NCBI GenBank assembly: GCA_027604685.1 | Contig: JADHYX010000252.1 | Span: 1 to 31,484, forward strand | Reading direction: 5' to 3' | DNA: 31,484 nt | DNA from: Lobulomyces angularis | Lineage: Eukaryota; Chytridiomycota; Chytridiomycetes; Lobulomycetales; Lobulomycetaceae | Shown: piece after piece, positions 22,542-31,484 of the stretch | How positions within the stretch are numbered: position 1 is the stretch's first letter | Layout of the letters: the number at the start of each line of letters is the position of its first letter | The notes under the pieces: generated by a model | What the model was told of the DNA's origin: nothing | Database searches by the model: none | The model's input: only the letters and a program-made list of their open reading frames with translations | Translations under genes and position numbers: made by a program

Positions 22542-22964
22542 TTAATTATAACGCATTAAATTAATAACCAGTGATACAGTAATTTAAATTATTTTTTTGA
22601 TATATGTATTTTTTATATATATATTTTAAACGGAGATTGAAAAAAATTATATGAAAGGGCAAGAATTTAAACAATTGAAGTTGGGTTAAAATTAAAAAAA
22701 TGATGAAGGTTTTATTTCACGCATATTTATATTTTAAGTAGGTTTTGTCTTCTTAAAATTAAACTTTTTAAAGGTCTTAAAAATATCTTAATGAAGGGTG
22801 TTCTTTTCAGTAAAAAGGCACATTAGCACACACATTCGAAAATCAAATTGTATATTATATTTACTCAAAATTATATCTATTATCAGTTTCTAACAAAAAT
22901 GGTAGCATTTTTTTTTTTTATCACCATTAAAATAAGTATTAATTATTCAATACTAAAATTCATC
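22542..22964. other. Spacer between tandem GT49 copies B and C
   Basis: 423 AT-rich bases separating the copy C stop from the copy B start. It should hold the copy B promoter. I saw TATATATATATT near 22614-22626 and no remnant of a further coding copy. Confidence 0.4.
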
Positions 22965-24325
22965 CTAAAATCTACTATTATTTCCTGGCCTGCATCCCAT
23001 TAAGTCTATATGCTCATTCTTATGTTCTAACAACCTTACTCTGTACCGGTTGCAGATCTCCGGAAGAAAATTCCAAAATAATTTGACATTTCTATGTCTC
23101 TATCAAAAAACATTTTGCTAAGTTTGAACTATTTTCTTTTGTTTTCTCACCTCTTTAAGTCTAACCGAATCATCATACTTATGATATTGGTGAATTAAAA
23201 AATCATTAGGTACAACCCAGAACTCAAGTCCAGCCAAATAAATTTCATACCACCAGGCGGCTTTATTGCCACCATATCCAATAAACCGTTCATCGCTCCA
23301 TGGAACAGTATTTTTATTAAAGATAGCATAGGGTTCGTATGAAAATGAATTCGGCTCTATACGGTAAGGGTCCGTAGTATTCATCCACATTGTATAATTC
23401 GTTGATGTGTGCCCTTTGTTATCAGTACCGTGAAATATCATAAGTTTCTCTTCTTTAAAGAGTTTGATCACATCTTTTTTTTCTTGTGGAAAGCTTTCGT
23501 AGGTTGTATTGATATGAACACCATGATATTCGAAAGCCGGTATAATAAAAACTGCCTCCCCGTTTAGCAATTTACCAAAAATAAAGTCGTTAGATTTTAC
23601 ATGTTTAATAAAGCTTTTGTTAATCATAAAGTCAACATCCAGTGGTAGTATCAAATCAGTACGGCTGAAAAATCGTGCTACGTTTCTTAAATAATTTAAC
23701 TGACGAGGAAACTTATCTACAACAAGATGTATATCTAGTCTAGTTTCAATAAATTCTCTATTTTTTGAGATAAATATTTTTAATTTTTCCAAATTTTCAC
23801 TCAAATCTGAATCTTCTGCAATATGCAAGGCAACAGAAAACAGTCCTAAATAATCAAAAAAGTGGTCTTAATTAACAAAATGAAGAATATTTCCGTTAAT
23901 ACCATCGAATATTGTCATGCAATTAAGCAAAATATCAAACCTATCCACTGTTATCATGGTAGTTAATGTGATATCGCTAGGCTCGAATAAACCTTTCATT
24001 TCAAAGTGAAATGGTTCAAGTTTGGTAGGTTTTAAGATGTTTTGAAACATTTTATCAAAAATTAGTTCCTTTTTTAAATTTTTCAATCCCTTTTCAAATG
24101 AATGATCAAATGGCTTGAATGTACTTCCTCGTTCTGCTGAATTTTTTTCAACTAAAAATGGAAATTTTTACTCAGTTTTTTGTTAAACACATTATATATA
24201 CCTTCAGTTGCAAGTGCTAGTTCATTTTCTTCCTGAAGTTTATAGATAAATGTTGCATACAAGATTAATATCAAAAGTAATAAAGAAAAGGAATAATATT
24301 TTATTTTTTTTGACGATTTATTCAT
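22965..24325 (-). CDS. LARGE-like type II glycosyltransferase (GT49), copy C
   Basis: Third paralogue. Exons (high to low): 24202-24325, 23903-24151, 23151-23845, 22965-23099; 400 residues. Exon 1 encodes MNKSSKKIKYYSFSLLLLIL and more hydrophobic residues, a type II anchor with basic cytosolic tail. The catalytic domain has TLTTMITVDRFDILLNCM, FPRQLNYLRNVARFFSRTD, DxD in LILPLDVDF, FIIPAFEY, FHGTDNKGHTSTNY, VPWSDERFIGYGGNK and FLIHQYHKYDD. The final exon has RNVKLFWNFLPEICNRYRVR and ends MGCRPGNNSRF. Intron phases match copies A and B exactly. Several N-glycosylation sequons (for example NTT, NYT) fit a luminal catalytic domain. Confidence 0.9.
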
Positions 24326-24354
24326 GTTTTTAAAGGAAATCCCAATAGTTTAAA

Positions 24355-24392
24355 TTTTTTTTTTTTTTGTTGAATTTTTTTTTTTTTTTTTT
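24355..24392. repeat. Paired poly(T) tracts
   Basis: Runs of 14 and 18 T separated by GTTGAA. They lie upstream of GT49 copy C, where such tracts often keep a promoter free of nucleosomes; their exact length may also be uncertain from sequencing. Confidence 0.6.
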
Positions 24393-24863
24393 AAACTCAG
24401 CAGTTGGATATTATTGCTGATTTTAAACATCGAATGAGAAATGACTGTATTATATAGGATTATGATTACAATGAAAATTCTGAAATTCTGAAGATCCAAT
24501 TTTTATTTTGTTTCTCGCCTATCAGCAACTACTTTTTATTCTTGAGATAAAATTCTAATTTAAGATAAAATAAAACAGTATATTACAAAAAATATTCCAA
24601 ACAGAAGGCTCCCTACACTATCGTTAAAAAATTTAATAAAAGTTTCGCTTATTGTTGCTAAATTTCATCTTTTAGAGTCACCAGTTTCTTTTAAACATGC
24701 ATTAATAATTTCTTTCCTTATTTTATATCTAAAATCAGTCAATAATAGTTACATAACTTAATCTATAACCAGAAGAACTTAATATAAAAGGTATTTTTTT
24801 TTTTTTTTTAATGTATTGAAAACCGTTAATTTTTAAGTTCACAAAAAATTTTGTAACTACACG

Positions 24864-24877
24864 TTACGTAAAGTTAA
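24864..24877. promoter_or_regulatory. Candidate bZIP site (TTACGTAA core)
   Basis: Second copy of the 14-base element, 17 bases upstream of the CRAL-TRIO start. So close to the ATG it would lie in the 5' UTR unless transcription starts later, for example at the second ATG. Confidence 0.35.
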
Positions 24878-24893
24878 TTATTAGTTACTGTAA

Positions 24894-26056
24894 ATGCTCA
24901 GAACTATGACAGATTTCAGTATTGGTAAAGAAGATGCGAATCTTTCATCAGAACAACAAAATTGTATAGTGGAGGTATAAAATTATTTTATAAGCAACTT
25001 TTTTTTCATCCAATTTTAACTGTAATTTTGCTAACCATTTTAATAATTTCTCTAATAAAAGTTTATGGGAGTAAATTTTTGTCCTAATATGAACCAAGCT
25101 TTAGCATTTTTACTGAGTAGGAATTTCAATTTTGATGAAGCAAGCACCTTATTTGAAAATTATAAAAACCTACTGGAAAATAATGCGATTGATCCTTTTA
25201 AAGTACAAAACTGTAACAAAATTTTTCATTATTTAGTTAGTCCAATTTTAATATATCCAGGGTAAAAACAGTTGCTTACCTCTAACTAACTGTTTTTCTC
25301 TTTTTATTAGAACTTTCGATAGAAAAAACAATAGCCAAATTCTAATATTCAATGCAAAACTTTACAGCTCTTACCCGAGGCTATTGTTAATACTGCAATA
25401 TATAATAGAAAAGATTTCACTAAGTAAAGAATTTTTATTCACAGATGGTACGATAAGTTTAATTATTAACCTAAGTGATGTTCAGGGTAAAAATATAGTT
25501 ACTGAAAGTATAAGAATGATAAGTGAACTATTACAGGTTTTGAATTTTCGATGTTTTCGATTATCCTAAAGTTTAACCTTCTATTCTTTTAAGCACTATT
25601 TTCCTATTCGATTAGTTAAGATTTTTGTCATCAACGCTCCATGGTACGCTCAGTGGGCCCCAAGGTGACAGCTTTACTTAAAAGGAGAAATTAACTAACA
25701 TAACGTAGTGTAATAATACCCACAATGTGTAAAAGGGGAATTTTATCGACTGAAATAATTGTTTGCCAAAATATAACGGATTATATTGATCAGTATGAAA
25801 TTCCAAAGGATTTAGGAGGAAAATTGAACTATAAGCATAAAGAATGGTAAAAACAACTTAATAAGCAGATATTCTAATTATACATATTTTCATTAGGATT
25901 CAAGATGAACTGAAAAATTTTGGAAATGAAGATTCCTTAAATAGCATTAATAAAATGGACCCAGATAATCAATCTGTAATAGAATCTGTGTTTAATCATA
26001 CAGATGATGTTTCAATTAAAACGATAGACATCGTAAATTCTGATGACATTGTTTAA
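24894..26056 (+). CDS. CRAL-TRIO (Sec14-like) lipid-binding protein
   Basis: Likely phosphoinositide or lipid transfer protein. Exons: 24894-24974, 25062-25261, 25311-25536, 25594-25664, 25736-25846, 25897-26056; 282 residues. The CRAL-TRIO N-helices read FLLSRNFNFDEASTLFENYK. The core has ILIYPGTFDRKNNSQILIFN, TISLIINLSDVQ, LVKIFVINAPWY and, after a gap, IPKDLGGKLNYKHKEW, the conserved closing motif. The layout resembles the CRAL-TRIO part of PTPN9, but no phosphatase follows; instead there is an acidic tail of about 55 residues. Between APWY and the last strand the model is about 10-15 residues shorter than usual, at intron 25665-25735. Two in-frame ATGs exist (24894 and 24906); I give the first. 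Confidence 0.8.
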
Positions 26057-26264
26057 AAATACACTTGTAATTTTGCATTTCTGTTACTTCATTTACTTCA
26101 CTTTTCCAATGTTAAAGTTTTAATTGCTAAAAAAAAAAAAATTAAAATATGTAGCAAAACTTATGTATCTCTTCTAATTCTCTGTAATATTTTTGTTAAA
26201 AAGAAAAAATTTAGTATTTATAAAAAAAAATGATTTTTTTCTTTTGAAAATTTGAGATTTTTTG

Positions 26265-26282
26265 AAAAAAAAAAAAAAAAAA
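26265..26282 (+). repeat. Poly(A) tract before the PITHD1 start
   Basis: 18 A ending 11 bases before the ATG at 26294. Probably part of the promoter or 5' UTR. Confidence 0.6.
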
Positions 26283-26293
26283 CTTCTACCATA

Positions 26294-27229
26294 ATGAGCT
26301 GCTCAAACGAGACACATCGAAGCAGTGACCATTCACACTCACACCATGATCACGATCATGATGATCCAAACAGAGGTATTTTAATTATGACAGTAAAATA
26401 AATACAAAATAATTTAGCTTTTTTTACAATTAATTTTTTTGTGTAATTATAAGGTGAGCAGTATACATTGTACAAACACATTGATGTGGAAAGTATTAGA
26501 GCATTAAACGAAAAATTTCCTAATTCAGCAAAAAAAATTTTCAAAACATGGGATGAAAGATTTGATCAATCACACATTTTAGAATCAGATGTTGATGAGA
26601 GTTTGATCATTTTTATACCGTAAAATTTTAAATTAACAAGCGTTAATGAATTAAGTGTTAAAGAATTTTATTTTATTTTTTTTTTTCAACTCACAAGTTT
26701 TACAGGTAGTGTAAAGCTAAAAGGGATCTCAATTTTAGGCGGACCTTCAGAATCATCTCCAATGAAAATGAAAGCTTTTATAAACAGAGAAGATATTGAT
26801 TTTGATACTTGTGAAAGCATCAAAGCGGATCAAGAATGGGATTTGGTAGAAAACGATAACTTAAGCCTGTTAGAATACGAAACGAGGTAAAAGTTTATTT
26901 ACCATTCTTTTTCGTACAACTAAATTTTTTTTTTTACATTTATCTTTAATTTTAATTACTTTATTTACTAGAGTTTCAAAATTTACTTCACTCAGAAACT
27001 TAACATTGTACTTTTCGGAAAATAACGGGGCCGAAACAACAAAAATTAGTTACATCGGATTGAAAGGGGAATTCAAAGTTTTGAATAAAGGTTTTTTAAG
27101 TATTTTCATTTAAATTCATAGTATTCTATTTTAGATCCTATTATTACTGTTTATGAATTAGCAGCAAACCCAGCTGATCACAAGATAAAAAGTAGTTTAT
27201 TAGATCAAGCTGATTCTTCAATACAGTAG
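26294..27229 (+). CDS. PITHD1: PITH domain-containing protein 1
   Basis: Small protein consisting of a PITH domain, a jelly-roll fold also found at the C-terminus of thioredoxin-like TXNL1, where it contacts the proteasome. Exons: 26294-26375, 26454-26619, 26698-26886, 26972-27090, 27135-27229; 216 residues (human PITHD1 211). The N-terminus is His-rich (HSHSHHDHDHDD), like the HGHSHGG start of PITHD1. Then follow YTLYKHIDVESIRALNE, FKTWDERFD, LESDVDESLIIFIPFTGSVK, LKGISILGG, a strand with YFSENNGAETTKISYIGLKG and the closing YELAANPADHK. The acceptor at 26697 was preferred over the one at 26704 because it restores IPFTG, as in the family. Confidence 0.94.
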
Positions 27230-27472
27230 AGTTCAAATTCGAAATCCGTTAAGTTATACTACATTTGTTTTTTTTTTTGGAAAAAATTTAAAGAATAAAA
27301 TTATAAGAATAGTTAGGTGATTTTTTTTTTTTTTTTTAACATAATAGAAGACAAACAAATACATCTCTAAGCACAGCTGTAGAAGCATTAAAATATAAAG
27401 AATATAAGGAAAAAAATATAATTCAATAAAAGTGTTTCCAGAAAAATAGGACACAGAAAACCAATAAAATAT

Positions 27473-28802
27473 TTAAATTTCCTTAATCATACTATCCAGT
27501 TTCGCCATTAAGTCATCAGTTGTTTCGATCTCTTTACCGGTGGTAACCGCTTGATGCATTGTGTTCTCATCGTCATCGTATTCGTCAATAACTACCACCT
27601 CTTCTGTATCATCTTCTTCTTCAGATTCCATACCTTCGTCAAGTTTACTGCTTTTCTCTGCCTCCATTAATTTTAAGCTGTCTAGTTCAAATTGAATTTT
27701 TAATTTTTCCACTTCCTCTTCTCTAAGCTCTTCTGCTCTCATTAAATTCATTTCTTCTCTTTTAAGGTCGTTTTCATATATTTCTTCATGTCTTTTTAAA
27801 ATTTCTTCTTCAATCAACTTTTCCTTTTCCAAATCCGGGTGATTTTCTTTCAGCTCTTGCTCAGCTAACATCTTGGATTTTTCTTCATCACTTAGATAAA
27901 CACCGCCAATTTGACGAGATGCTCCCATTGACACACCTAAATTGGCTTTTCCTTTTTCAATTTGAAGACCACCCATTAACCTGCGATATTACAAAAACAG
28001 TTTTAACAATAAAATCATTTAGTTAATTACTTGGTGACCGCAGTGGTGTCCCCAACACCCAAATTGGGATCATAAACCTGTCTCACACCACCCATAGTAA
28101 TGCCGCTGGAATTTTTGGAGACAAAACCAGAGAGTAAAGGTACAGCCGCTTTTGATTGATTTATTTGATCTTCCGTAAACTTTCTTTCATTTTTTTCTGC
28201 TAATTTTGGTCCTAGTAGTCTAAAGCCGAATTGATGTACATTACGTGAAAGTGCAAAAATTGATTGAGTAACTTGAATAACATTTTTTCCTTCATACAAA
28301 TCCACAGTTTGAAACATGGAATGGGCAGGCACTCCTAAAAAACTCATTTTTGCGAGAAAATTTCCAACTATCGGAATAATAACATTAGTCTTTTTTAAAA
28401 AAAAAAAAAAAAATTTACTGTTTTCCATTTGCTTAAAAGGTTGTTTCATTTTACTAATTTTTATTAGCTTTTCGCCTTTAACTTCCAAAATCTTGTTCAT
28501 TAAAGTGCATAAAATAATACCATCCTTTAAAGAATCTTGAAATGAACTTCCTTCAAATTTTAAACCAGATAATTCTTCTATCCATTCTTTGGCTAATTAA
28601 AAGAATTAGAGCAATAATTGTTGATTTATTCCTATTTTTTTTATAAAGTCATATTTTTAATTACCTTCATTTTCAATTACAGGATCCTAAAAATAAAAAT
28701 AAACAGTGAATTTATTGTTAGAAGCAATTAAGGAAAATAAGATACATATTTTGCTTGATGCTTTTCGTAAAGTTCTTTATCTAACCCGCGCAAATCTTCC
28801 AT
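27473..28802 (-). CDS. Calponin/transgelin-type actin-binding protein
   Basis: Actin-bundling protein with one type 3 calponin-homology domain. Exons (high to low): 28746-28802, 28665-28686, 28419-28592, 28031-28367, 27473-27980; 365 residues. The CH domain spans about residues 20-130: EAKEWIEELSG, FQDSLKDGIILCTLMNKI, MKQPFKQMENIGNFL, LGVPAHSMFQTVDLYEGKN and VIQVTQSIFALSRN. After it come Gly-rich segments resembling calponin repeats (SGITMGGVRQVYDPNLG and ANLGVSMGASRQIGG). The last 150 residues are a long charged coiled coil followed by an acidic stretch (EEEDDTEE), which ordinary transgelins (about 200 residues) lack. Acceptor and donor around 28368-28418 were set by the CH match; reading through gives a false ORF. 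Confidence 0.88.
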
Positions 28803-29476
28803 TATGGTGGTAACGAATTTTTTTTTTGAAGTTCAAATTCAAAGAATTTTGTTAAAAGCAATTTTAACCTTTTTTTTGGGCTTTAAAGTTTCAATGCGCC
28901 CCCCGATTCAGCCACAAAATAAAAAAATTTTGAAAACCTTCTTTGTTAAAAATTAAATGAAACAAAGGTAATAGTAACTTCTGTTTTTAAAAAAGCATCA
29001 TCTACTGGGACGCCGTACAAAAGAAAGACTATTGGGAAATAGTTACTTTGCACAACGGGAAAGAAACTTCAAAAAATACCTTTTCATTCCAATAAATTTT
29101 TTTTCAATAAAATTTGTAAAAAAAAATTACCTAAGTGAAGTTAACTAAATGAAAGCTCTTTAGCTGAAACTTTTACTTTGTAAACTTCAAAGTCTTTACA
29201 ACAAGTTTCCATTCACCGTTTGCTCACGCATTTAGTTTTTGGCTAAGTATTGATCGAAAAATCACTTTTTGTTTTCTTCAGGCAAATTTTAGCAAAGTTT
29301 AGCAGCCAACATCTAAATGTTCACCATATGGCAAAGTACACTTCTCTATTTGGATCAAAGTAGAAAATTACATTTAAAACTTTACGTAAAGTTAAGTAGG
29401 CTGAATGCAATCTATTCAAAAAAAAATTCACTATTATATGAACTAAATAGTTAATAAAGCAATACAGCAATCAAAA
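28803..29476. other. Longest intergenic region, no gene found
   Basis: 674 bases between the calponin start and the EMC1-like stop, both on -. I read both strands. There is no convincing exon, and nothing like the EMC1 C-terminal half on -. It holds a GC-rich patch near 28896-28916 (GCGCCCCCCG), a TTACGTAAAGTTAA element at 29382-29395, and several AAGTTT/AAACTT words that could pair locally. It should contain the calponin promoter. Confidence 0.45.
29382..29395. repeat. 14-base element shared with the CRAL-TRIO promoter
   Basis: TTACGTAAAGTTAA, identical to 24864-24877 on the same strand. Its core TTACGTAA is a palindrome and a known consensus for C/EBP and PAR-type bZIP factors. Whether it is bound here is unknown. 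Confidence 0.4.
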
Positions 29477-31327
29477 TCACAATTCATCCCGCATAGGCGG
29501 CTGCAAAATCCCCTTGTTTTTAAATCCTTTCTTTTTTACATAGTTTACCGTGGTTTCGTTAGACTGTAAACTAATCCATCTGTTTGAGTTAGTTATCAGC
29601 ATTAAATTCCAGTTAATTATATCATTTTCCATTGTGGTGCTGATGAAGGACTGCAGTTAGCATACATAAAAAAATAATTTTTAGAAAAGCCACAGTTTAC
29701 TTTAATTTTTTTTTTACGTTATATATTTCTTCTCCATTTGAAAACTTGCATGGTTTAAGATCAACTTCAATGTTGTAAATTTCATTTCCAGTTTCCAAAT
29801 CGATCTGGAATAATAAAATCAGATTTCTCCATTTTTTAAAATTCTAATAATTAGTTGTTACCATCTCCAGTACCAACACTGTTTTGGATTGCAAATAAAT
29901 TCGTGTCGCTGCATAGGGTTCCTCGCTATAGTCTTTAAATGCAAACTGCTCTTCCACCCAAGGTTCATTAGGATTTACATTCTCAAAAAATTTAAATAGA
30001 AATAGATTTAAAATAGTACCTTTTTTAACTCAATTGCATCCCCTACAACAACGTTCTTTTCAGAAACTTCTAACTGGATCAACCAGTCTTTCTTTCCTTG
30101 TGTCAAAAAACATTCAACAACAAATTCGTGCATATGAAAATTTTCAGAATGAAAATTAAAAATTTCAATTTCCTTACAATTTTCATTTAATGCAATGTTC
30201 GTTAAGCTTTTTAAAGAGTGATAGCTATGCCTTTCAAAACTTCTGATTATTAAATCTTTACTGTTGTCACTAGTGTTAATCTTGTATAGGATAAATCTAT
30301 CCTCATTTACCCCTAAAGTTGTTAAACTCCGAACAAATGTGTCAAAATTATTAAATTTTGGAGAAAGTGGGAAGAAATCTGTATACGACCTATCACCATC
30401 ACTAATATTTTTTTTAATAAAGGAAAACAGATATGATAAACACTTCACCTATCTATACCAACTACAGCAGCTTCAATTTTACCAGCGCTAGTAATACTTG
30501 TTCCTAAAACAAAAATGTATGTATGTGAAACTACTAAAGCATGGTAATACACGTCTCTTCAGAAAGAATTAATTTTTATAACACAATCTATTTCAAAAAC
30601 CCAGTATCAGCTCGCCACTGATAAATCAGTTTACCAGTAAATCCATCTAAACGAGTAACAACATTCCCACCCGTTAATACACACACATCCAGTCTTAGAA
30701 TATTATCATTTTCTTTGACATCGTAAAACACAACGTCAGTTAATCTTTCAACTGAGCTTGGATTTGACTCATACAAATTTAATCTATCAATAACTGTATG
30801 TTCCCAAATCAGTTCACCGTCAATAGTACTATATTTTTCAACTTTTTGTGGTTTCTTTCCATGAACTACAACTATTTCTGGATGATAGTAATGTATAAAA
30901 GAAAAAATTATAGTTGAAAGAAATTTTTATCTTCTTACCCTCTTCTCTTTTTACAGTAAATAAAATATTTTCCTTAAACGATAAAGTCCAAACTAAAAAG
31001 AAAAATCAAAAATTCGGGAGTGTAAAATTTTAAGTAATTTTAATTAACCTTCTTCACCAGTTGCAAATTCAAGAGAAAAAATGCTCGATTTATTTGAAGC
31101 AATTAAAATTTTTATATTTTGTTTCAAATCTTCAACGAATACTTCCGTCATTCCCAAAAGATTTGCATCCTTTTGAAAACTTTTTTCCCTAAAGTTTAAA
31201 ATTTAAGATTGCTAACAAATTCCTAGTTTTTAAGAGAAGTATTCAATATTTACCATTTTACATCAACAGTCGTTGTTGAGATTAAATTACTTATTAAATT
31301 AACTACCAGTAAAATACTCCATTTCAT
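29477..31327 (-). CDS. Short EMC1-like luminal propeller protein ending in RDEL
   Basis: Resembles the N-terminal half of EMC1, the largest subunit of the ER membrane insertase complex. Exons (high to low): 31254-31327, 31049-31188, 30939-30992, 30601-30877, 30449-30556, 30020-30401, 29862-29981, 29718-29804, 29477-29650; 471 residues, phases agree. It starts with a signal peptide (MKWSILLVVNLISNLIS). Repeated propeller blades follow: IKILIASNKSSIFSLEFATG with VWTL, YSTIDGELIWEH, TRLDGFTGKLIYQW, and MIDLETGNEIYNIEVDLKP then EEIYNSFIST, which aligns to the EMC1 stretch ending LLLFLQ. EMC1 is normally 750-1000 residues with a C-terminal DUF1620 domain and a membrane anchor. Here the chain ends PPMRDEL and stop, a match to the K/RDEL ER-retrieval signal, with no transmembrane helix. 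It may be a soluble paralogue or a reduced EMC1. Similarity is at pattern level, so the family call is moderate. Confidence 0.72.
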
Positions 31328-31463
31328 AATTTTTTATAAAAATAGAAGTGTAAAAAATTTTTTTCATGTATATAATTTAAATTTTATGTGTTGAATAAAC
31401 AACCTCTTCTTTGTCATTCTTTTTTATCATGTAATTAAGTTTTCTTTTAAAAGATGACTGTAG

Positions 31464-31484
31464 TTTTTTTTTTTTTTTTTTTTT
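31464..31484. repeat. Poly(T) run at the window edge
   Basis: 21 T to the last base. It may be why an assembled contig stops here. The 137 bases before it, upstream of the EMC1-like start, should be its promoter; nothing else is seen. Confidence 0.5.

Larger units (their letters stand above)
24326..24893. promoter_or_regulatory. Divergent promoter region, GT49 copy C / CRAL-TRIO gene
   Basis: 568 bases between two divergent starts. Two long T runs (24355-24368, 14 T; 24375-24392, 18 T) sit 30-67 bases upstream of the copy C start. On the CRAL-TRIO side, TTACGTAAAGTTAA at 24864-24877 lies 17 bases before the first ATG and recurs at 29382. No gene seen. Confidence 0.4.

Noticed and set aside
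13141..24325. A biosynthetic or functional gene cluster
   Set aside because: Apart from the GT49 duplicates, neighbouring genes belong to unrelated processes on mixed strands.
1..31484. Mobile elements, viral remnants, CRISPR arrays, tRNA and rRNA genes
   Set aside because: No reverse transcriptase, integrase, transposase, terminal repeats, regular spacer arrays or cloverleaf sequences were recognised on either strand.
1..31484. Firm assignment to a named genus such as Rozella or an aphelid
   Set aside because: Base composition and gene content suggest an early-branching fungal relative, but no sequence here proves a genus without a database search.

Overview
This window is eukaryotic nuclear DNA: AT-rich (my impression is about 70% A+T), gene-dense and intron-rich. 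I could assemble 17 protein-coding genes, nine on + and eight on -. Together they hold about 93 inferred GT..AG introns, mostly 37 to 65 nt long, and about 20.9 kb of coding sequence (roughly one gene per 1.85 kb). Every model keeps one open frame when the listed exons are joined, so the many frame breaks are introns and not decay. I saw no tRNA, rRNA, transposon, CRISPR or bacterial operon features. The gene set (LARGE-like glycosyltransferases, calponin, dynactin p25, a heterotrimeric G-alpha, a histone-mRNA stem-loop-binding protein, an RRT8/EI24-type membrane protein) points to an opisthokont. An early-branching, possibly zoosporic, fungus or close relative fits best, but the species is not identified. 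A complete fused FGAM synthase indicates de novo purine synthesis, which argues against a microsporidian.

Layout, left to right: DHX33-type DEAH helicase (-, 115-2410); divergent NAT9-like acetyltransferase (+, 2678-3554); small membrane WW protein (+, 3866-4371); FGAM synthase PurL/Ade6 (+, 4603-9193); PNKD/glyoxalase II-like metallo-beta-lactamase (+, 9454-11102); GT49 glycosyltransferase copy A (+, 11338-12836); RRT8/EI24-like membrane protein (-, 13141-14370); SLBP (-, 14654-15521), head-to-head with dynactin p25 (+, 15610-16473); cyclic-nucleotide-binding-domain protein (+, 16792-18815); divergent G-alpha (-, 19116-20791); GT49 copies B and C in tandem (-, 21168-22541 and 22965-24325); CRAL-TRIO protein (+, 24894-26056); PITHD1 (+, 26294-27229); calponin/transgelin-type protein (-, 27473-28802); and an EMC1-like propeller protein ending in RDEL (-, 29477-31327).

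Most genes are unrelated housekeeping or signalling genes packed closely, not a pathway cluster. The exception is the GT49 family: three type II Golgi-type enzymes with the same four-exon architecture, two of them adjacent. The most unusual items are the short EMC1-like protein, which swaps the usual C-terminal half and membrane anchor for an ER-retrieval signal; the G-alpha with altered nucleotide-binding motifs; the SLBP; and the small membrane WW protein.
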